64,000 bases of DNA from Augochlora pura. Taxonomy: Eukaryota; Arthropoda; Insecta; Hymenoptera; Halictidae. A program made the position numbers and the translations under genes. Shown one piece after another: positions 12,001 through 23,191 of this stretch (positions are counted from its first letter, which is position 1; each line of letters begins with the position of its first letter). A model generated the notes under the pieces. The model saw only the letters and a list, made by a program, of their open reading frames with translations, was not told where the DNA came from and ran no database searches. The stretch covers positions 1,302,001 through 1,366,000 of the forward strand of contig NC_135780.1 of NCBI RefSeq assembly GCF_028453695.1, read 5' to 3'.

Positions 12001-12373
12001 TGCAACAGTTTCAGAGTTTCGCTGGATCGGCGCGGCACTGCGACCATTTCTTCACGCAAAACGTCTGCCCCGGTTGTCCCATTCTACTTATATATTCGGC
12101 TCGAAGAGCTCTCGAGCTGCGCCGCGGTTTAATAGCCGTCTGATCTCATCGTCACGTTCTACTTCTTCGACACCTTCGCGTAAAAACGTCCTCTGCAAAC
12201 AAGCGATTAACCGTCGTAAATGCTCTCGGCGATTCAGTTTCTCCTTTTTCGGTTCTAGCGCCACTTTTACTGTTGCCCGACTTTGGAATTACGGTCTACC
12301 AACCGGCTTGACATTTTAACTCCTCTCGCGCTTCTAGCAATTTCATGCAATCTGTATAATTGAAGGAGTAGTG
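9036..12373. other. Non-coding block of 3.3 kb
   Basis: I can support no exon. The frames around 10446-10925 (minus) and 10785-11135 (plus) are long for the region but overlap each other in a GC-rich stretch. They have no motif, no splice signals I trust, and repetitive Arg/Ser content. A GTTACGTAAG word lies near 10838. AT-rich sequence occupies 9960-10270 and 11340-11520. Apart from a 9-bp stem at 10018-10045, I see nothing structured. Confidence 0.4.
10018..10045. repeat. Short hairpin, 9-bp perfect stem
   Basis: CGCAGTTTA and TAAACTGCG are perfect inverse repeats separated by 10 bases. The stem is too short for a microRNA precursor. It may be a chance structure or a decayed element end. 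Confidence 0.4.
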
Positions 12374-12406
12374 TAATTCCACTAAATCGATTATTTAGTG
12401 GAATTA
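12374..12406. repeat. Perfect 14-bp hairpin with 5-nt loop
   Basis: TAATTCCACTAAAT is followed by CGATT and then its exact reverse complement ATTTAGTGGAATTA. The stem is perfect but AT-rich, and too short for an animal microRNA precursor. I see no TTAA or TA duplication at its edges, so it is not obviously a MITE. It could be the tip of a larger decayed palindrome. Confidence 0.7.
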
Positions 12407-13640
12407 AAATTGTCAGAGAGCTTAGCGATACGAACGACACTTTGTGATTTAATATTTTTATAGTTTTGCTTCATTTTTGCTGTATGATTATCAGAGCCAA
12501 GATTTACTTCATGATATCAGAGCCGAGATCTACTTCATGAATAATTTATTGATGACATTTATGTACTTTTAAAATGTATATAACATATAAATGCATCGTT
12601 ATTTATCACCGAATTCGATTTAATCTGCAACAGGAGCGAAAGGTGTACGATGCTGGGAACTCTTTCAGCCTTCATGCTTCCTGCATATCCTAGCTTCAAT
12701 GCGCCATTTATATTAATACAAAAGTTAATTATTAGATCCTATCGTAATTGTTGAAAAATAATTTTGCATCGAACTCTGCCAAGATTCGTAGAACCTAATT
12801 ATTAATAAAGACTAGTTATTAAAAGCTAGCTTGACTCTGCAGTTTCGCTTCCATTGCCAAAATTGCTGTGACTTCGTGTGTCTTTTTTGCAATACAATGT
12901 GTACATATATAAATTTATCGATTGGCACAGAGCTCCACGGAGCTCGAGCTACTTTCCCTGTTGAACGGTTTGCAAAGGTTCTCCTGGCTTGAAGGGGACG
13001 TAACCATGGAGCCCTCGGTCAAGATTAAAGCGCCGCGTTGCGCCGATCGGCGTTTCCGAACAAGACAACGCGCGTATCGGGTTGCGTATCGTTGCGCGCG
13101 GTTGCTGCGAGGTTGCGCTCACGATAATTGTGTCTGATGACTGATTACAGGTAGACCAGCACGTGAGCTCGGCAAAACGTGAGGGTTACACAACGAACAG
13201 CACGAGGATTACGCGGCGCGAGCCATCGACAGGTGCTGCTGCCGTCGATCGAGTCGAGTCGAGTCGATCCGACACAGTTTCTTGCCGACTCCCCGCGAAC
13301 CCTACTCCTCCTTCTCGATTTCTATTCATTTTGCAAATGTCATGCGGCTAATAAATTTTAAAATCAGTTTACGTAAACTGGTTAACTAAAACACCGTTCT
13401 CCAGATACCGCATTAATATTAATGTTGGCGTTTTGTTTCTGACTGTGAAAATAGATTTTTAAATTTTCCTCTTGCGTCTAGTCACCTCGAATAGGGGGAT
13501 TATAACAAATTAACCAGTATAGGTATTTGCAGTGAAATATTTAAATTGTGAAATACAGATCTCCGTGCATTGAAGGCATTTTTGACAAATGCACAAATAT
13601 CTAGCAAAATGAAATTGTCACGATGCGATCCTCGCAAAAT
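12407..13640. other. Non-coding block
   Basis: I see no exon. The first 500 bases are AT-rich. From 12920 to 13330 the sequence is GC-rich, with phrases such as GAGTCGAGTCGAGTCGA around 13251. A perfect 16-nt palindrome, CAGTTTACGTAAACTG, lies at 13365-13380. Confidence 0.4.
12489..12540. repeat. Two copies of a 26-bp direct repeat
   Basis: TATCAGAGCCAAGATTTACT starts at 12489, and the second copy, TATCAGAGCCGAGATCTACT, starts at 12515; both continue with TCATGA. The copies differ at two bases. This is a simple local duplication with no apparent function. Confidence 0.8.
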
Positions 13641-13700
13641 AAATGTATCCAAGTGTATCCAAATGTATCCAAGTGTATCTAAATATATCCAAATGTATCG
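13641..13700. repeat. Decamer tandem array, six units
   Basis: Six consecutive 10-bp units follow the consensus AARTGTATCC: AAATGTATCC, AAGTGTATCC, AAATGTATCC, AAGTGTATCT, AAATATATCC and AAATGTATCG. The first four alternate A and G at the third position, as if a 20-mer had been duplicated. On the minus strand a frame runs through it giving a YTWIHLDTLGY-like peptide, but that follows from the repeat and does not indicate a gene. Confidence 0.9.
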
Positions 13701-14448
13701 AAAATGTCTCTGCGCGACCGCAGAACGTCTCCTTTAATAATTTCTCTATTGATTTATTTCGAAGCCTCGACGACAAATCAACCGAGTAATCGCATTGATC
13801 GCGCACCACCACCGCGAAGCCGATATTTAAAAACTTTTGCAAAAGAATCCGCGGTCTGCACGTGCGCGCGTCACCGAGGCTCACGTGTCGTCGCATTATC
13901 ACCGCGTTCCCCTTAATATTTATCAGTCCACGCAATACCAAGCGATGCTTATGCATCAGCCAGTTGCAACACAGTTAATACACCGCGATTAAGCCGATAA
14001 TTACGCTGAACCGTGACTAACAGCCTCGGCGAATGACTAATAGACACATCATCCTATTTAAAGACTGGTTCTAAGGAATTTTTCGATTCGATTTGCTCGC
14101 GCGTGGACAAAGCGCGCCGCTTCGCGTCTCGTTTGAAAAAAATCTTTATCATCGTCCTTTTTTTTCGCCGATGTCTCCGCGTAGAACCTTCGCTCGCCGC
14201 CGGCACCGCTGCGGCAGCTGATTTTTCGTGATCGCCGTGTCCCATCGGCGACAAAGAACGATCCGAATCGCCAACAAGCCTCGTCGAGAATCAAAGCGAG
14301 AATAAAAGATGCCGGAGAAAAAGGAGCGATCAGGGTGGCCGGCCAAGGACCGCGGCGCGCAACCAGCCGTCCTTCGCCGTGATCCAATCCCCATGGTCGA
14401 CCATTTTTTCCGTCTGGGCCGAACTTGATCATAATTTACGCCGGATTT
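13701..14448. other. Non-coding block
   Basis: The sequence is mixed to GC-rich. Three overlapping minus-strand frames lie between 14054 and 14432, none with a recognisable motif. I cannot support a gene here. Confidence 0.4.
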
Positions 14449-14540
14449 CTCTCTCTAGTCTCTCTCTATCCAATCTCTCTCTCTCTCTCTTCTGTCTTTC
14501 TTTCTCATTCTCTCTTTCTCAACCGCCCTCTCTCTCTCTC

Positions 14541-14573
<33 letters not shown>
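14449..14573. repeat. CT-rich microsatellite
   Basis: The plus strand is almost purely pyrimidine for about 125 bases. Clean CT dinucleotide runs occupy most of 14473-14491 and 14527-14573, separated by imperfect TTTC-type sequence. Such mirror-repeat polypyrimidine tracts can adopt triplex DNA, but nothing here shows a specific role. Frames across it give only serine/leucine repeats. Confidence 0.95.
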
Positions 14574-17547
14574 GTTCACGTATCTCTCCTTCTTCCCTCG
14601 ATAATACGCATCCCCCGGATCCTGCGAGTGTTTACGATCGCCCTGTCGGCGCGATTAATTTATGAACACTCTGCCGAGGACTCGTATCCTTAATCCAACC
14701 TGGTGCCGCACGTTTTTGCTTCGTAAGCACGGTCTTCTCGTCGTCTAATCGGCGCTTTCTCTTTCAATTCGCACGATTTTCCTCTCCCGATGCTTTCATT
14801 TGAATTTTTGCTTAATGTTCCGGACGTAAGACATTTTTTAGATTAGCGCTGATGCTTCCGAGCAATAAAAACGAGTTGTTTTTAGAGTGTCAGGTTGAAA
14901 TAAAAATTATGAGAATGGTTGTAGTGTTCGATAAGGTAGGATTTAGTGTTAAAATTGTGTCTGGGACAGGGACTGGAGTGCTGGACTTTTCATTTTATAT
15001 ATGAGAAATCGTTCATTTAGGGGATATAGATAGGATAGTTTCTGGAAATAAATTGTTGGATTGGTTTCGGAAAAGGTTTAAAGAAAAGGACCAGCAGCGA
15101 AAACTAAGTCAGTAGCACAATCAGCTAAAAACTCAGCTTCTGAAGACAAGCCACTCTGCAATCGCCACTAAACAGCCTTGGAACGTCCTCAATCCTCGAT
15201 CTTGGAACCCCTGTACTCGTCGTCGCCGAATAAAAATGTCTACCGACGAAGAACGCAAGAACGGCTGCATAAAGATTTCCCGTTGTAGATCCAGTTTTGC
15301 GTATCCATGGAAACGGCGTTCGATGAAGGATCGCCTATGGTTCCGGGCGATCGGCAGAAAGGGTGCAGTCGTTTTCCTTTCCCGTGGATCCGCGGAGGCG
15401 CTTACCGACGCGCCTCGGGCAAAAAACGTGATCGTTATACAACGCGCGGCGGTTCGTATTATACGGGACGGTTACGCGGCCCGGCCGCTTCTCACGGTTT
15501 CCGCGTATAAATAGGTCTGGAAATTAATTTGCTCGTCGGAGACCTCCGCCGCGTTTCCCTCTATCATCCGCGTTCCTCTCCTTCGACGGCCAATAAATAC
15601 GTCTTGTCACGGAGATGTTGCCGACCTACGGCAACGATCGTCTATGCCGCACGTGACCGCTTCTTCCGGCCGCGGAGTCATCCTTCTTCAAGGCCGTAGT
15701 CTCGAGTTTCGCGACGCCATTCTTTCGGACGAACCGTTCGCGAGAGATCCGTGGATCCTATTCCGCTTGTCGCGCGAAACGCTGATTTTTTTCGGTGCTC
15801 GATGTTCAAGGCTATCCATCGAGTTTTCATCAGCGTCGTACAGTGGGGCAGCTCGTTTCAAGGAATGGTCGAGTTGGAAACGTCGAATGATTCTTGTTTT
15901 ATCTTGTCACTGTTTTTGTGACCATGTCGACAAAGTATCAATGATTGTATAAATGCATTTGAAACAATATATACAGAATTTGATCATACTTCCAAGTGGT
16001 TCCTAATTTTGTTACGTGGGATCTATAAAATTTCAAGGGAGGGATATGCTTGCCAAATTTCTGCAAGATGTTCTGTACTCATCATTATTGCAGAGGTTCA
16101 TAGATCTCGTAGATCTTAATAAATTTTGATCTACATCAAGTCTAAACACCTTTAGCCGCGTAAAAGTAAATCAAATTTTAACTATTAAATCAGAAACTGT
16201 TTTCAAGATTTATTTTCCATACTCGTCGCGCAACAGTGGAAGAGGCCTGCAAGTGATAATACTGGCAAAAAGAAAACGGATTAGCAATAATACTTCATAG
16301 ATGATGTGGAAATCTATTGAGACGAGCGTCGCCCTTATGCGTCACGAATAGTTATTGCGGCACGCGCCTGAAGTGTTGCAAATTGGTGGGAGCCACGCGG
16401 GGAGCGAGACGCTACTGCGGTGGTCAGTAGGCGTGGTTCCATGGAATATCATGTTGCGTTCCGAATTATTGGTCTACCCTGTACTGAACGTTGATCGATT
16501 AGATCGAGTTCTCAGATAGTTCCAGACTCAAAGATCAACAAAGATAACAAGTTCGCTATCGAACGCTCTGGAAAAATAGCGTAACACTTACCGATATCAC
16601 ACTTCGAGACTTCGTAGAACCCAAACAGGTTTTTATCTGTTTACTTTGGACTTTGTATTATTTTGTCTATTTATGAATCGTAGAAACACTAGACCTTGCG
16701 ATTAAGTAACTTATCTGCAAGGATAATAATCATTTATATCCGAACGCTAGATAAAAGCGGCATTATCGATGAATGAAAAGGATCGTTCGATAAAAAATCT
16801 GCTCGTGCGTCATAGAAACTAATAAGTTGTTGCTAATCAAGCACGAAGCTTGTTATTGATCGTAGAATCGTCCAGCCTCGATAGATTAAGCACTTGATTG
16901 CGCGAGCAAATATTGATTTTTCTGTTGTTTAAATAATCGATATCATCGTTCATCGGGAAATGAGTTTTCGATAACGTTCTCGACCACTCGAACGACCATT
17001 GAAATTATTTCTACGTTTTGCTCTCGTTCAAACGTGATCCAGCAACATTGAATCGCCACGATCGCGCAATTATTGAATATCCGCAAGCGCTTCGGGTCGC
17101 TGTTTCTGCATTTATAACAATATTGCGACGTTCGTTCGACAGTTAATTTTTCAAACGTCGGCACAATTACGCGACGTTTCTTGAAGGTTTCATTTTTGAA
17201 ACATCGGAAAAATGAACAATGCGGTCTTTCGATCGAATTTGGTTCTTCATCCGTCCACGTTCGACTTTTCCCACTTACTCGTATAAATATTCCGCCATCG
17301 ATGAAGCTTTCAGTCGGTGAAAAGCTCCGCGAGAGATCGCATAAAATAATTCGATGGCGTCGCCGCGCAAAAATAACCGCCTCGTAACGGATCGTCCTCG
17401 GTCGCGGCCGATGCATTTCAAAATCGATCGATCAATCGACCCGTCAGGATCCCTCGTACTCTGTTTGTTTCTCTTTCACCACCTTCCCTGAACGATCCCG
17501 ACGGGTTTGATCGAGAGCTGAAGAATTTCCGACGGACAGCGAACAGA
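14574..17547. other. Non-coding block of 3 kb
   Basis: I can support no exon. The stretch at 15236-15520 is GC-rich with two overlapping frames that lack any motif. The part at 15950-16900 is AT-rich. The 157-codon minus-strand frame at 16943-17416 matches nothing I recognise and has no flanking signals. Confidence 0.4.
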
Positions 17548-17594
17548 GGAGGGGGGGAGGGGGTGGCAGGGTTCGGGGGGAGGGGGGGACAGGG
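17548..17594 (+). other. Strong G-quadruplex candidate
   Basis: Five guanine runs of three or more sit within 47 bases: seven Gs, A, five Gs, TGGCA, three Gs, TTC, six Gs, A, seven Gs, then ACAGGG. The short loops match the canonical G-quadruplex pattern on the plus strand, and the minus strand is C-rich (possible i-motif). Such sites can mark promoters, but no gene start can be identified next to it. Confidence 0.8.
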
Positions 17595-18218
17595 CGCGCG
17601 ACACTGTTGTTCACGGCTGTAACGAGCGATTATCGCAATCGGCAACGGGAATGCAAATAAGCTCGGATGCGCGTGCCTGTAATCTCGTTGTCGTTGAATA
17701 ATAATCGAGTGCCGCTCCGAGGAACTAACCTTTCCATCGATGAAACGCGTTGCGACGTTCCGCGCGGCACGATCCGCTCCGTTGACGAATTTCGCTGAGG
17801 ATTCGTTTCTCGTCAGCATCAGCGGAATCGTACACCGAATATCCGAAGCGTGGTCACGCTTCGCGCGGAACTCTCTCGATTCCAGAAAATTATTTGCGCA
17901 ATGTAGTTTTGGATGATTTTTCTTGCAAACTCGACGTTCTCGCGGGATAACCTATCTCCGTTTTGCAGGATTTTCTAAACAGCGCGTTAATGGAGATCGT
18001 GTTTCGTAAATCTTTTTAAATGCAGTAAATTATACTTGGTATTCAGCGATTCCATACGTTATTTCTCTGTTTATGCATTTAATACATTTTCTAAGAAACC
18101 TGTAGTAAGTAAGAATAGATAAAATGTAGGTAATAAAATTTAATGAACATATGAATAGAATGCGGAATGGTAGCGGAGCGAAAGGCAAAGAATTGAGAAC
18201 AAAAGTAAGATGAATAAG
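17595..18218. other. Non-coding block
   Basis: A CpG-rich half (to about 17880) grades into AT-rich sequence just before element H1. I see no exon or repeat. Confidence 0.4.
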
Positions 18219-18465
18219 TTAACACATTAAAGGCGGGAGTCGTAGTACTACGATTTATCTCGACTGAAGCTTAAAGGCGGGAGTCGTAGTAATACGATTT
18301 ATCTCGACTGTAGCTTAAAGGCGGGAGTCGTATTAATACGGTTTGCAACCTCATTGCGCAATCTATGCGCAATCCATGCGCACTACATTTGTATTTAGTA
18401 TGTTTTGTGGTTTGAAACGTTACCTAGCATACTTTCGTCAAGATCCCCCGCCTTTAATGTGTTAA
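18219..18465 (+). mobile_element. TTAA-flanked MITE, family H, copy 1
   Basis: This 247-bp non-coding element is bounded by TTAA at 18219-18222 and 18462-18465. Its terminal inverted repeats are TTAACACATTAAAGGCGGG at the left and the inverse of TTAACACATTAAAGGCGGG at the right. The left half contains three units starting with TTAAAGGCGGGAGTCGTA at 18227, 18271 and 18315, spaced exactly 44 bp. The first holds the perfect palindrome TCGTAGTACTACGA at 18240-18253. The right half carries a GCGCAATC-type repeated phrase and then a unique stretch. A second copy lies inverted at 41727-41965. TTAA borders suggest piggyBac-type mobilisation. No protein is encoded. Confidence 0.9.
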
Positions 18466-21249
18466 AGAATGAACGTCTTTCTAATCGTAAGTCAAATTAA
18501 TTTGCAATGACTATCGCAAGCTAAATTCTATGGAACTATTTCTGGTGTAAAGAATAAATTAGTCTCAATGTAGGGGATCAAAGTGGCTCTAGTATTTCCA
18601 AAAAATGGTCCTCGATTCGCCGAACGCGTAAATCCTCTTGCGTAAGGAACCCTGCTCGGTGGCCTCCCGGCAAGGTCTAGCCGCGATTATGTTTATCCAT
18701 TCAGCTTACATCACGCTAAATGCCTACACTTCGCACGCTCGCACCGCGTCTGCGTTGCCGATCCTCTCGCAGGATTTTTACGCGTCTCCGTGACGTAACG
18801 ATCTCGCGTCGCTCGATGCAAAGATCGGGACGAAACACGGGACGAGGATCAGACTTCGTCCAACTCTTGGTCCCTCGTTCCCTCTGCAGACTATTCTCGT
18901 TACGGTTCTTCTCTTGAACCTTTTTCTTTCGGTTCTCTCTCGCTCGACGCGATATTTCGCCGCGAGAATCTAGCGTCTCGGCGCGGCGCGACGCCACGGG
19001 TGAAAGCCTGCAACCTTGATTTAATAATAAAGACCGTTCGATGTGCAGCCGCGAACCAAGACTGGTTCGGATTAGACAATCGGAGATCATTCGGTCGAGT
19101 TATTGCTGGAAAGCGTTTCGGTCTATCGCCGGTGGCGATCCGTTTCATTGCTTTCCTATTTCGTCGCTGTTCTGTTCCATTGGCGTTGCATCTCGTTTAC
19201 GAGGAAAGCAACCTTGATATCGTTCTTCAGAAATTGTCATCTGCCGTTTCTTCGTACGAAAATGTAACACCTCACACGTCCATCATATTCTAGAGATCGA
19301 AGAGACTGAAACGATTGAGAAGCACAAGCACTGCACGTCGTATATACATCTTAATACCCGTCTACAAAGTAGCAACTGCTAAGGTAGTCGTGCTGATTGT
19401 AGCAAGGCATCCAATTGCTGTGCCTCCCGTATGTATTCACTCTATATTTATCGAACGAGACCTGTTACACTTGTCTGTTTCTTTATGTACCGGTAAAGGT
19501 ATTTAATATGTATTATTTAATAAATATAAACTTAAGCCACAGCAATTGTTCGCTTAATAGTTACCTGCTCTACTGCTCTATACCCTTGGAACTCGTCAGA
19601 ACTTGAACGTTTCGACAAATTTCCCCCGAAATTCCCTAAAATCGGAGAACAAATTCTGGCTAATCTTTCGCTGCAATCCGAAAAAGCTCGCAAATAGCAG
19701 ACGATCCCTTATCTCCCGATTTCCCAGAAGACAGTGGAAAGGTCACGGGTCAAAGGAGGGCCTGGAACATCATACTTATTTATCACGTCGCGGGTCGACG
19801 AGACGCCGCATCGTCGCCGTCGCCGTCTCTTAGGGTGATACGAGGAAAGCCGAGGTCACAAACGGGCAAAGCCCGGTCATTTTTGTCGTCTTTGTCGTCG
19901 GCGGGGCTCGGGGGAGGGTGTCTCGAGGATCCCGTGGGCGTCTCGTTGGCCCTCGAACTCTTTTACGATTTTTGTCTGGTCCCCCCCCGGCTGCGAACGA
20001 CTTAGCTTGCTAGGGCAAAGCTGTCGTGATTTATCCGTCCGTCGCGTCGCGGTTCTCGGACGTTTCCCCGACGTCCCCGACGTCCCCGACCCCGTTCGCT
20101 TCTCGCGTTGCCCCCCACCACCGCTCCCGTATTTTCGTCGGCAGTTAATGACGTTCGCGAAACAGTATTTTTACCGTGGCAGCCCTTTTTCGCCGCGTTC
20201 GGCGAGGCTTTTTGCTCCCCGGACACGACGCTCGTCGCGCACCAGATACGAGTTACGCTTTAAACCGCGACGATCGCGAGGGCCCGGACAACCGCGAGAC
20301 GGACGAGCCGGATTCTGATGATGTACAAGCCGGGGACCAACAAGCATGAACGCTCCCGGTCCCGTTTCGGCGGAATTATCGCTCCGCGAGTGCCATCTTT
20401 TCGCCGCGCCACCTTTTTTCGGTGGTCTTCCGCCGGGTCGACGACCGATTCGTTCCCTGACACTCGAGACCGTTGTTGGTCAGGACCTTTCGCAAATTAT
20501 TTTGTAATTCGGGGTTGTTCGAGGTTTGTCGAGGTTCGCTTGGGTTGTTCGCAAATTAACGATAAGCCGTTTTGTGGTTGTATGTATTGGGGTCGAAAGG
20601 AATTTAGTGTATTATTTGCAGAATTTTATTATATTTATTCGGTTGCGAAGATAATAGTCGATTATGCTATGCAACAAATAGATAACCTCATCAGTTGTTG
20701 CCATTTTAGCTGTCGCGATGAAGATATTTATCAAACGTGTATGTTGGCAACAATTTTTGGACTCACTGGCAACAATATTGTATAATCTAATTTGACTGCG
20801 CCGGTATTCTGGACACAAATAGCTCTTACACTTCGCATTAATATCTCTGAGAAGTATCCTTGCTCCATCGAGGGATCGAAGTAATACCATTTGATCTATC
20901 GGTGGTCCGAAATAGTTTGCACGCGAGTGTCAAAAGTATCTTCTCACCCTGTGGAAATGTACGAGGGAAAGATGAGAGTTGGCGGATCAGTCTAGGAAAT
21001 GGATCAACCTCTCAGTAATTTTAAAGCAGTTTAAATCGCGCCGGTAGAGGACGATTCTTCCGAGTCATTTCTGTCCGAAGTGTCTGGAGCAAGGCACGGC
21101 CGTCGACGACAAGCTCCTAATATTAAGAGACGGATTCTGATGACGTACAACGAGCAAATGTACCGTCACGGAGGGCCGACGTCTCAAAAAGACTACATAC
21201 ATCGTCGAGCCTCTTTCCGGCGAAATTATCGTACACGAGGATTCTTCGC
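18466..21249. other. Non-coding block of 2.8 kb
   Basis: I can support no exon. GC-rich stretches (18660-19160 and 19780-20460) carry overlapping arginine-rich frames on both strands, which is typical of CpG-rich non-coding DNA. AT-rich sequence lies at 19500-19600 and 20600-20820. A three-unit GACGTCCCC repeat sits at 20065-20093. A pair of short matching phrases at about 20308 and 21134 is described in the findings. Confidence 0.4.
20065..20093. repeat. GACGTCCCC tandem repeat
   Basis: CCCCGACGT is repeated two to three times back to back, with a final truncated unit. It is a small GC-rich minisatellite with no apparent function. Confidence 0.8.
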
Positions 21250-21290
21250 TTCTCTCTCTCTCTCTCTCTCTTTTTTTCTCTCTCTTTTCT
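21250..21290. repeat. CT microsatellite
   Basis: A clean CT run is followed by seven Ts and more CT units. It breaks no gene and accounts for the low-complexity serine/leucine or arginine/glutamate frames on either strand. Confidence 0.95.
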
Positions 21291-21916
21291 TCGTGTTCGT
21301 TCTTCTCGTTGAAGGGGCTCGTTGGCCCCCTTTCTCCGGCGGCGGGAAAATGCAACAGCCCGCGGGCAAGTTCGAAGCCGCGTTCGGAAAAACATTTTCG
21401 TTCGTCGCGACGAAAGAAGGATAACCGACGTCGAGTGCCGGTCGGGACGCGGCGCGGCGCGGCGCGACGGTTGAATGGTACATTTATGTACGTATAAATA
21501 GATGGGATAACAGTCGGCGTTATTAACGTTTTCCAAGACCGTTATCGTAATGATACGTCCTTCTGCGGCGCAAAGACAACTATGCTGTCCGCTAACAACA
21601 CGCCGCCTCTGTTTATGCAAAATTATCCGTATTCAATTACCGGTTGCGCAACAGTTTACCAGCGACGGCGATTATAAACACGTTTTCGCAACGCTAGTAT
21701 TCAGAATGGATATCGGACGCGGGATTACGAGTTACGCGTCTGCACGTTTTCAACCGGTTGTTATCGGGCCCTGTCGGTTTTGTTCTTTAACGACGCGTCC
21801 CCACGGCTCGTCGATTCGTCACCTGACAAGTGTCCGAGGACCGTGATCTAACGCAGCCATTATCATCCAATTTAAATTCGAACTTCGCCGTTCAGGCTCG
21901 AATCGACGTTAGACCG
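21291..21916. other. Non-coding block
   Basis: The sequence is GC-rich at first, with a GGCGC pentamer run near 21450. Towards the end AATTTAAATTCGAAC phrases begin and continue beyond element G (see findings). I can support no exon. Confidence 0.4.
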
Positions 21917-22099
21917 TTAACACATCTTGCGCGGGAAGCGACTAAAGTCGTTTTTCGCGGATGTTATCGATCGGTTTTTGTGATGTTTTTACAATGAGAT
22001 CAGATAGACATACGTTGGAAAGATAAATGAATTTCGAAAAAAAATCGCCCGCTACACGGTAAGACTCTGGCGGCAAAGTGCCCGCGCAAGATGTGTTAA
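21917..22099 (+). mobile_element. TTAA-flanked MITE, family G
   Basis: This 183-bp non-coding element has TTAA at 21917-21920 and 22096-22099. The two 19-bp ends are perfect inverse copies of TTAACACATCTTGCGCGGG. Four bases inside the left terminal repeat is a perfect palindrome, CGACTAAAGTCG (21939-21950). It is a single copy in this window. Perfect ends suggest a younger insertion than the family C copies. The first bases, TTAACAC, are shared with families E, F and H. Confidence 0.9.
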
Positions 22100-22949
22100 G
22101 ATTATTATTTCGAGCGTAATTTGCGGAAGCTCGATTTGCAAGGAGATCGATTCCGGTGAATATTCGCCGCGAATTCGGGCGTCAACTATTACCGTTACTA
22201 TTTACATTTGAATTTTACCGCCACCGTTTGAAGTTTAGCCGGGACCGTTCAACTCTGCGCGGTGAACGACGACGATTTGAATTCGAAATGGACTGTTCAG
22301 GCACGATTTTGTTCTCGATTGTTAACGCTTGAATTTAGACGAGATCGTTTCGCACGTTCAACTCGGATGGTCCGAATTTAAATACGACCTTCTCGTTTTT
22401 CGGCACGGGATATTTAAATCCGCCACCGGCCGCGATAATGGAATATCAACATTCCAATTAGAACATGATCATCGAAAGCAGCAGTCGACGGGAAATGTTC
22501 GCTGTTCGATATTCGAATTAGACCGTTAAAATTTAAATTCGCGTTTACCGTTACCGGTTTCTCTTAGCGATCGGCGGCAGGCGAATCTGAATTTCGATCC
22601 GGTCGCTATCAGAAATCGAATCTCTCCTTTCGGAAGTGTATTCTCGGACTCCTAGAAACCGTTAAAACGTCACTGCCGATACGGCAGCCGTAGAAGTCCC
22701 GTAAAATAGACGCGTTAAACAGTACTTGGTCTTTCCCACCCCTAAATCTTCCTCGAATTGTGTTTATTCGTTACATGAATATATATTGAAGTATATTAGT
22801 ATTTTATATGGTTTGGAAATTAATAGTTCACTCAATGTATTTATTATTCGTAAGAATTCACTTGTAAAATATTTGACTGTCAAGGAATTAATCTGCGCTT
22901 CGCTGTATAAACGAATAAAACGGATGTTATAAATTACAAAGTTATACTA
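22100..22949. other. Non-coding block with repeated GAATTT and CCGTT words
   Basis: I see no exon. From 22180 to 22560 the words TTTGAATTT, AATTCGAA, GAATTTAAAT and ACCGTT recur every 30 to 70 bases. This looks like a decayed tandem array or a cluster of AT-rich binding sites. A similar cluster lies at 32250-32490. From 22700 on the sequence is AT-rich. Confidence 0.45.
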
Positions 22950-23191
22950 AATACGTCAAGACAGCAAATGACAGGAATTACAGTAATAATCGACTGAACG
23001 GCTAGTAAATAGAAGAAAATACAGTATAGTGCATTTTATGCATATGAAATTGAGTTTCACGATTCATACAGCAGTCAAACTTTTAACACAATTTATTAAA
23101 TCTGTGCTTCGATATTATAAAAATGATCTCAAGACGTGACATAATAATTTTAATAGTGCCATAAACTGACTATTCGAGTGCAAAAGTTTAA
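22950..23191 (-). mobile_element. TTAA-type MITE, family C, copy 4 (reversed, decayed)
   Basis: The right end AGTGCCATAAACTGACTATT, then CGAGTGCAAAAGTTTAA, matches the inverted left end of copy 7. The ATAGT and ACTAT arms at 23154-23174 are a remnant of its palindrome. The interior block GCATTTTATGCATATGAAATT and the phrase CAAACTTTTAACACAATTTA match reversed copy 1. TTAA remains at 23188-23191. The left border has eroded, so 22950 is an estimate. The element is non-coding. Confidence 0.6.

Noticed and set aside
12374..12406. Hairpin considered as a microRNA precursor
   Set aside because: The stem is only 14 bp with a 5-nt loop, much shorter than animal precursors, and I recognise no known seed.
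14449..14573. Serine/leucine-rich frame over the CT tract
   Set aside because: It is simply the translation of a dinucleotide repeat.
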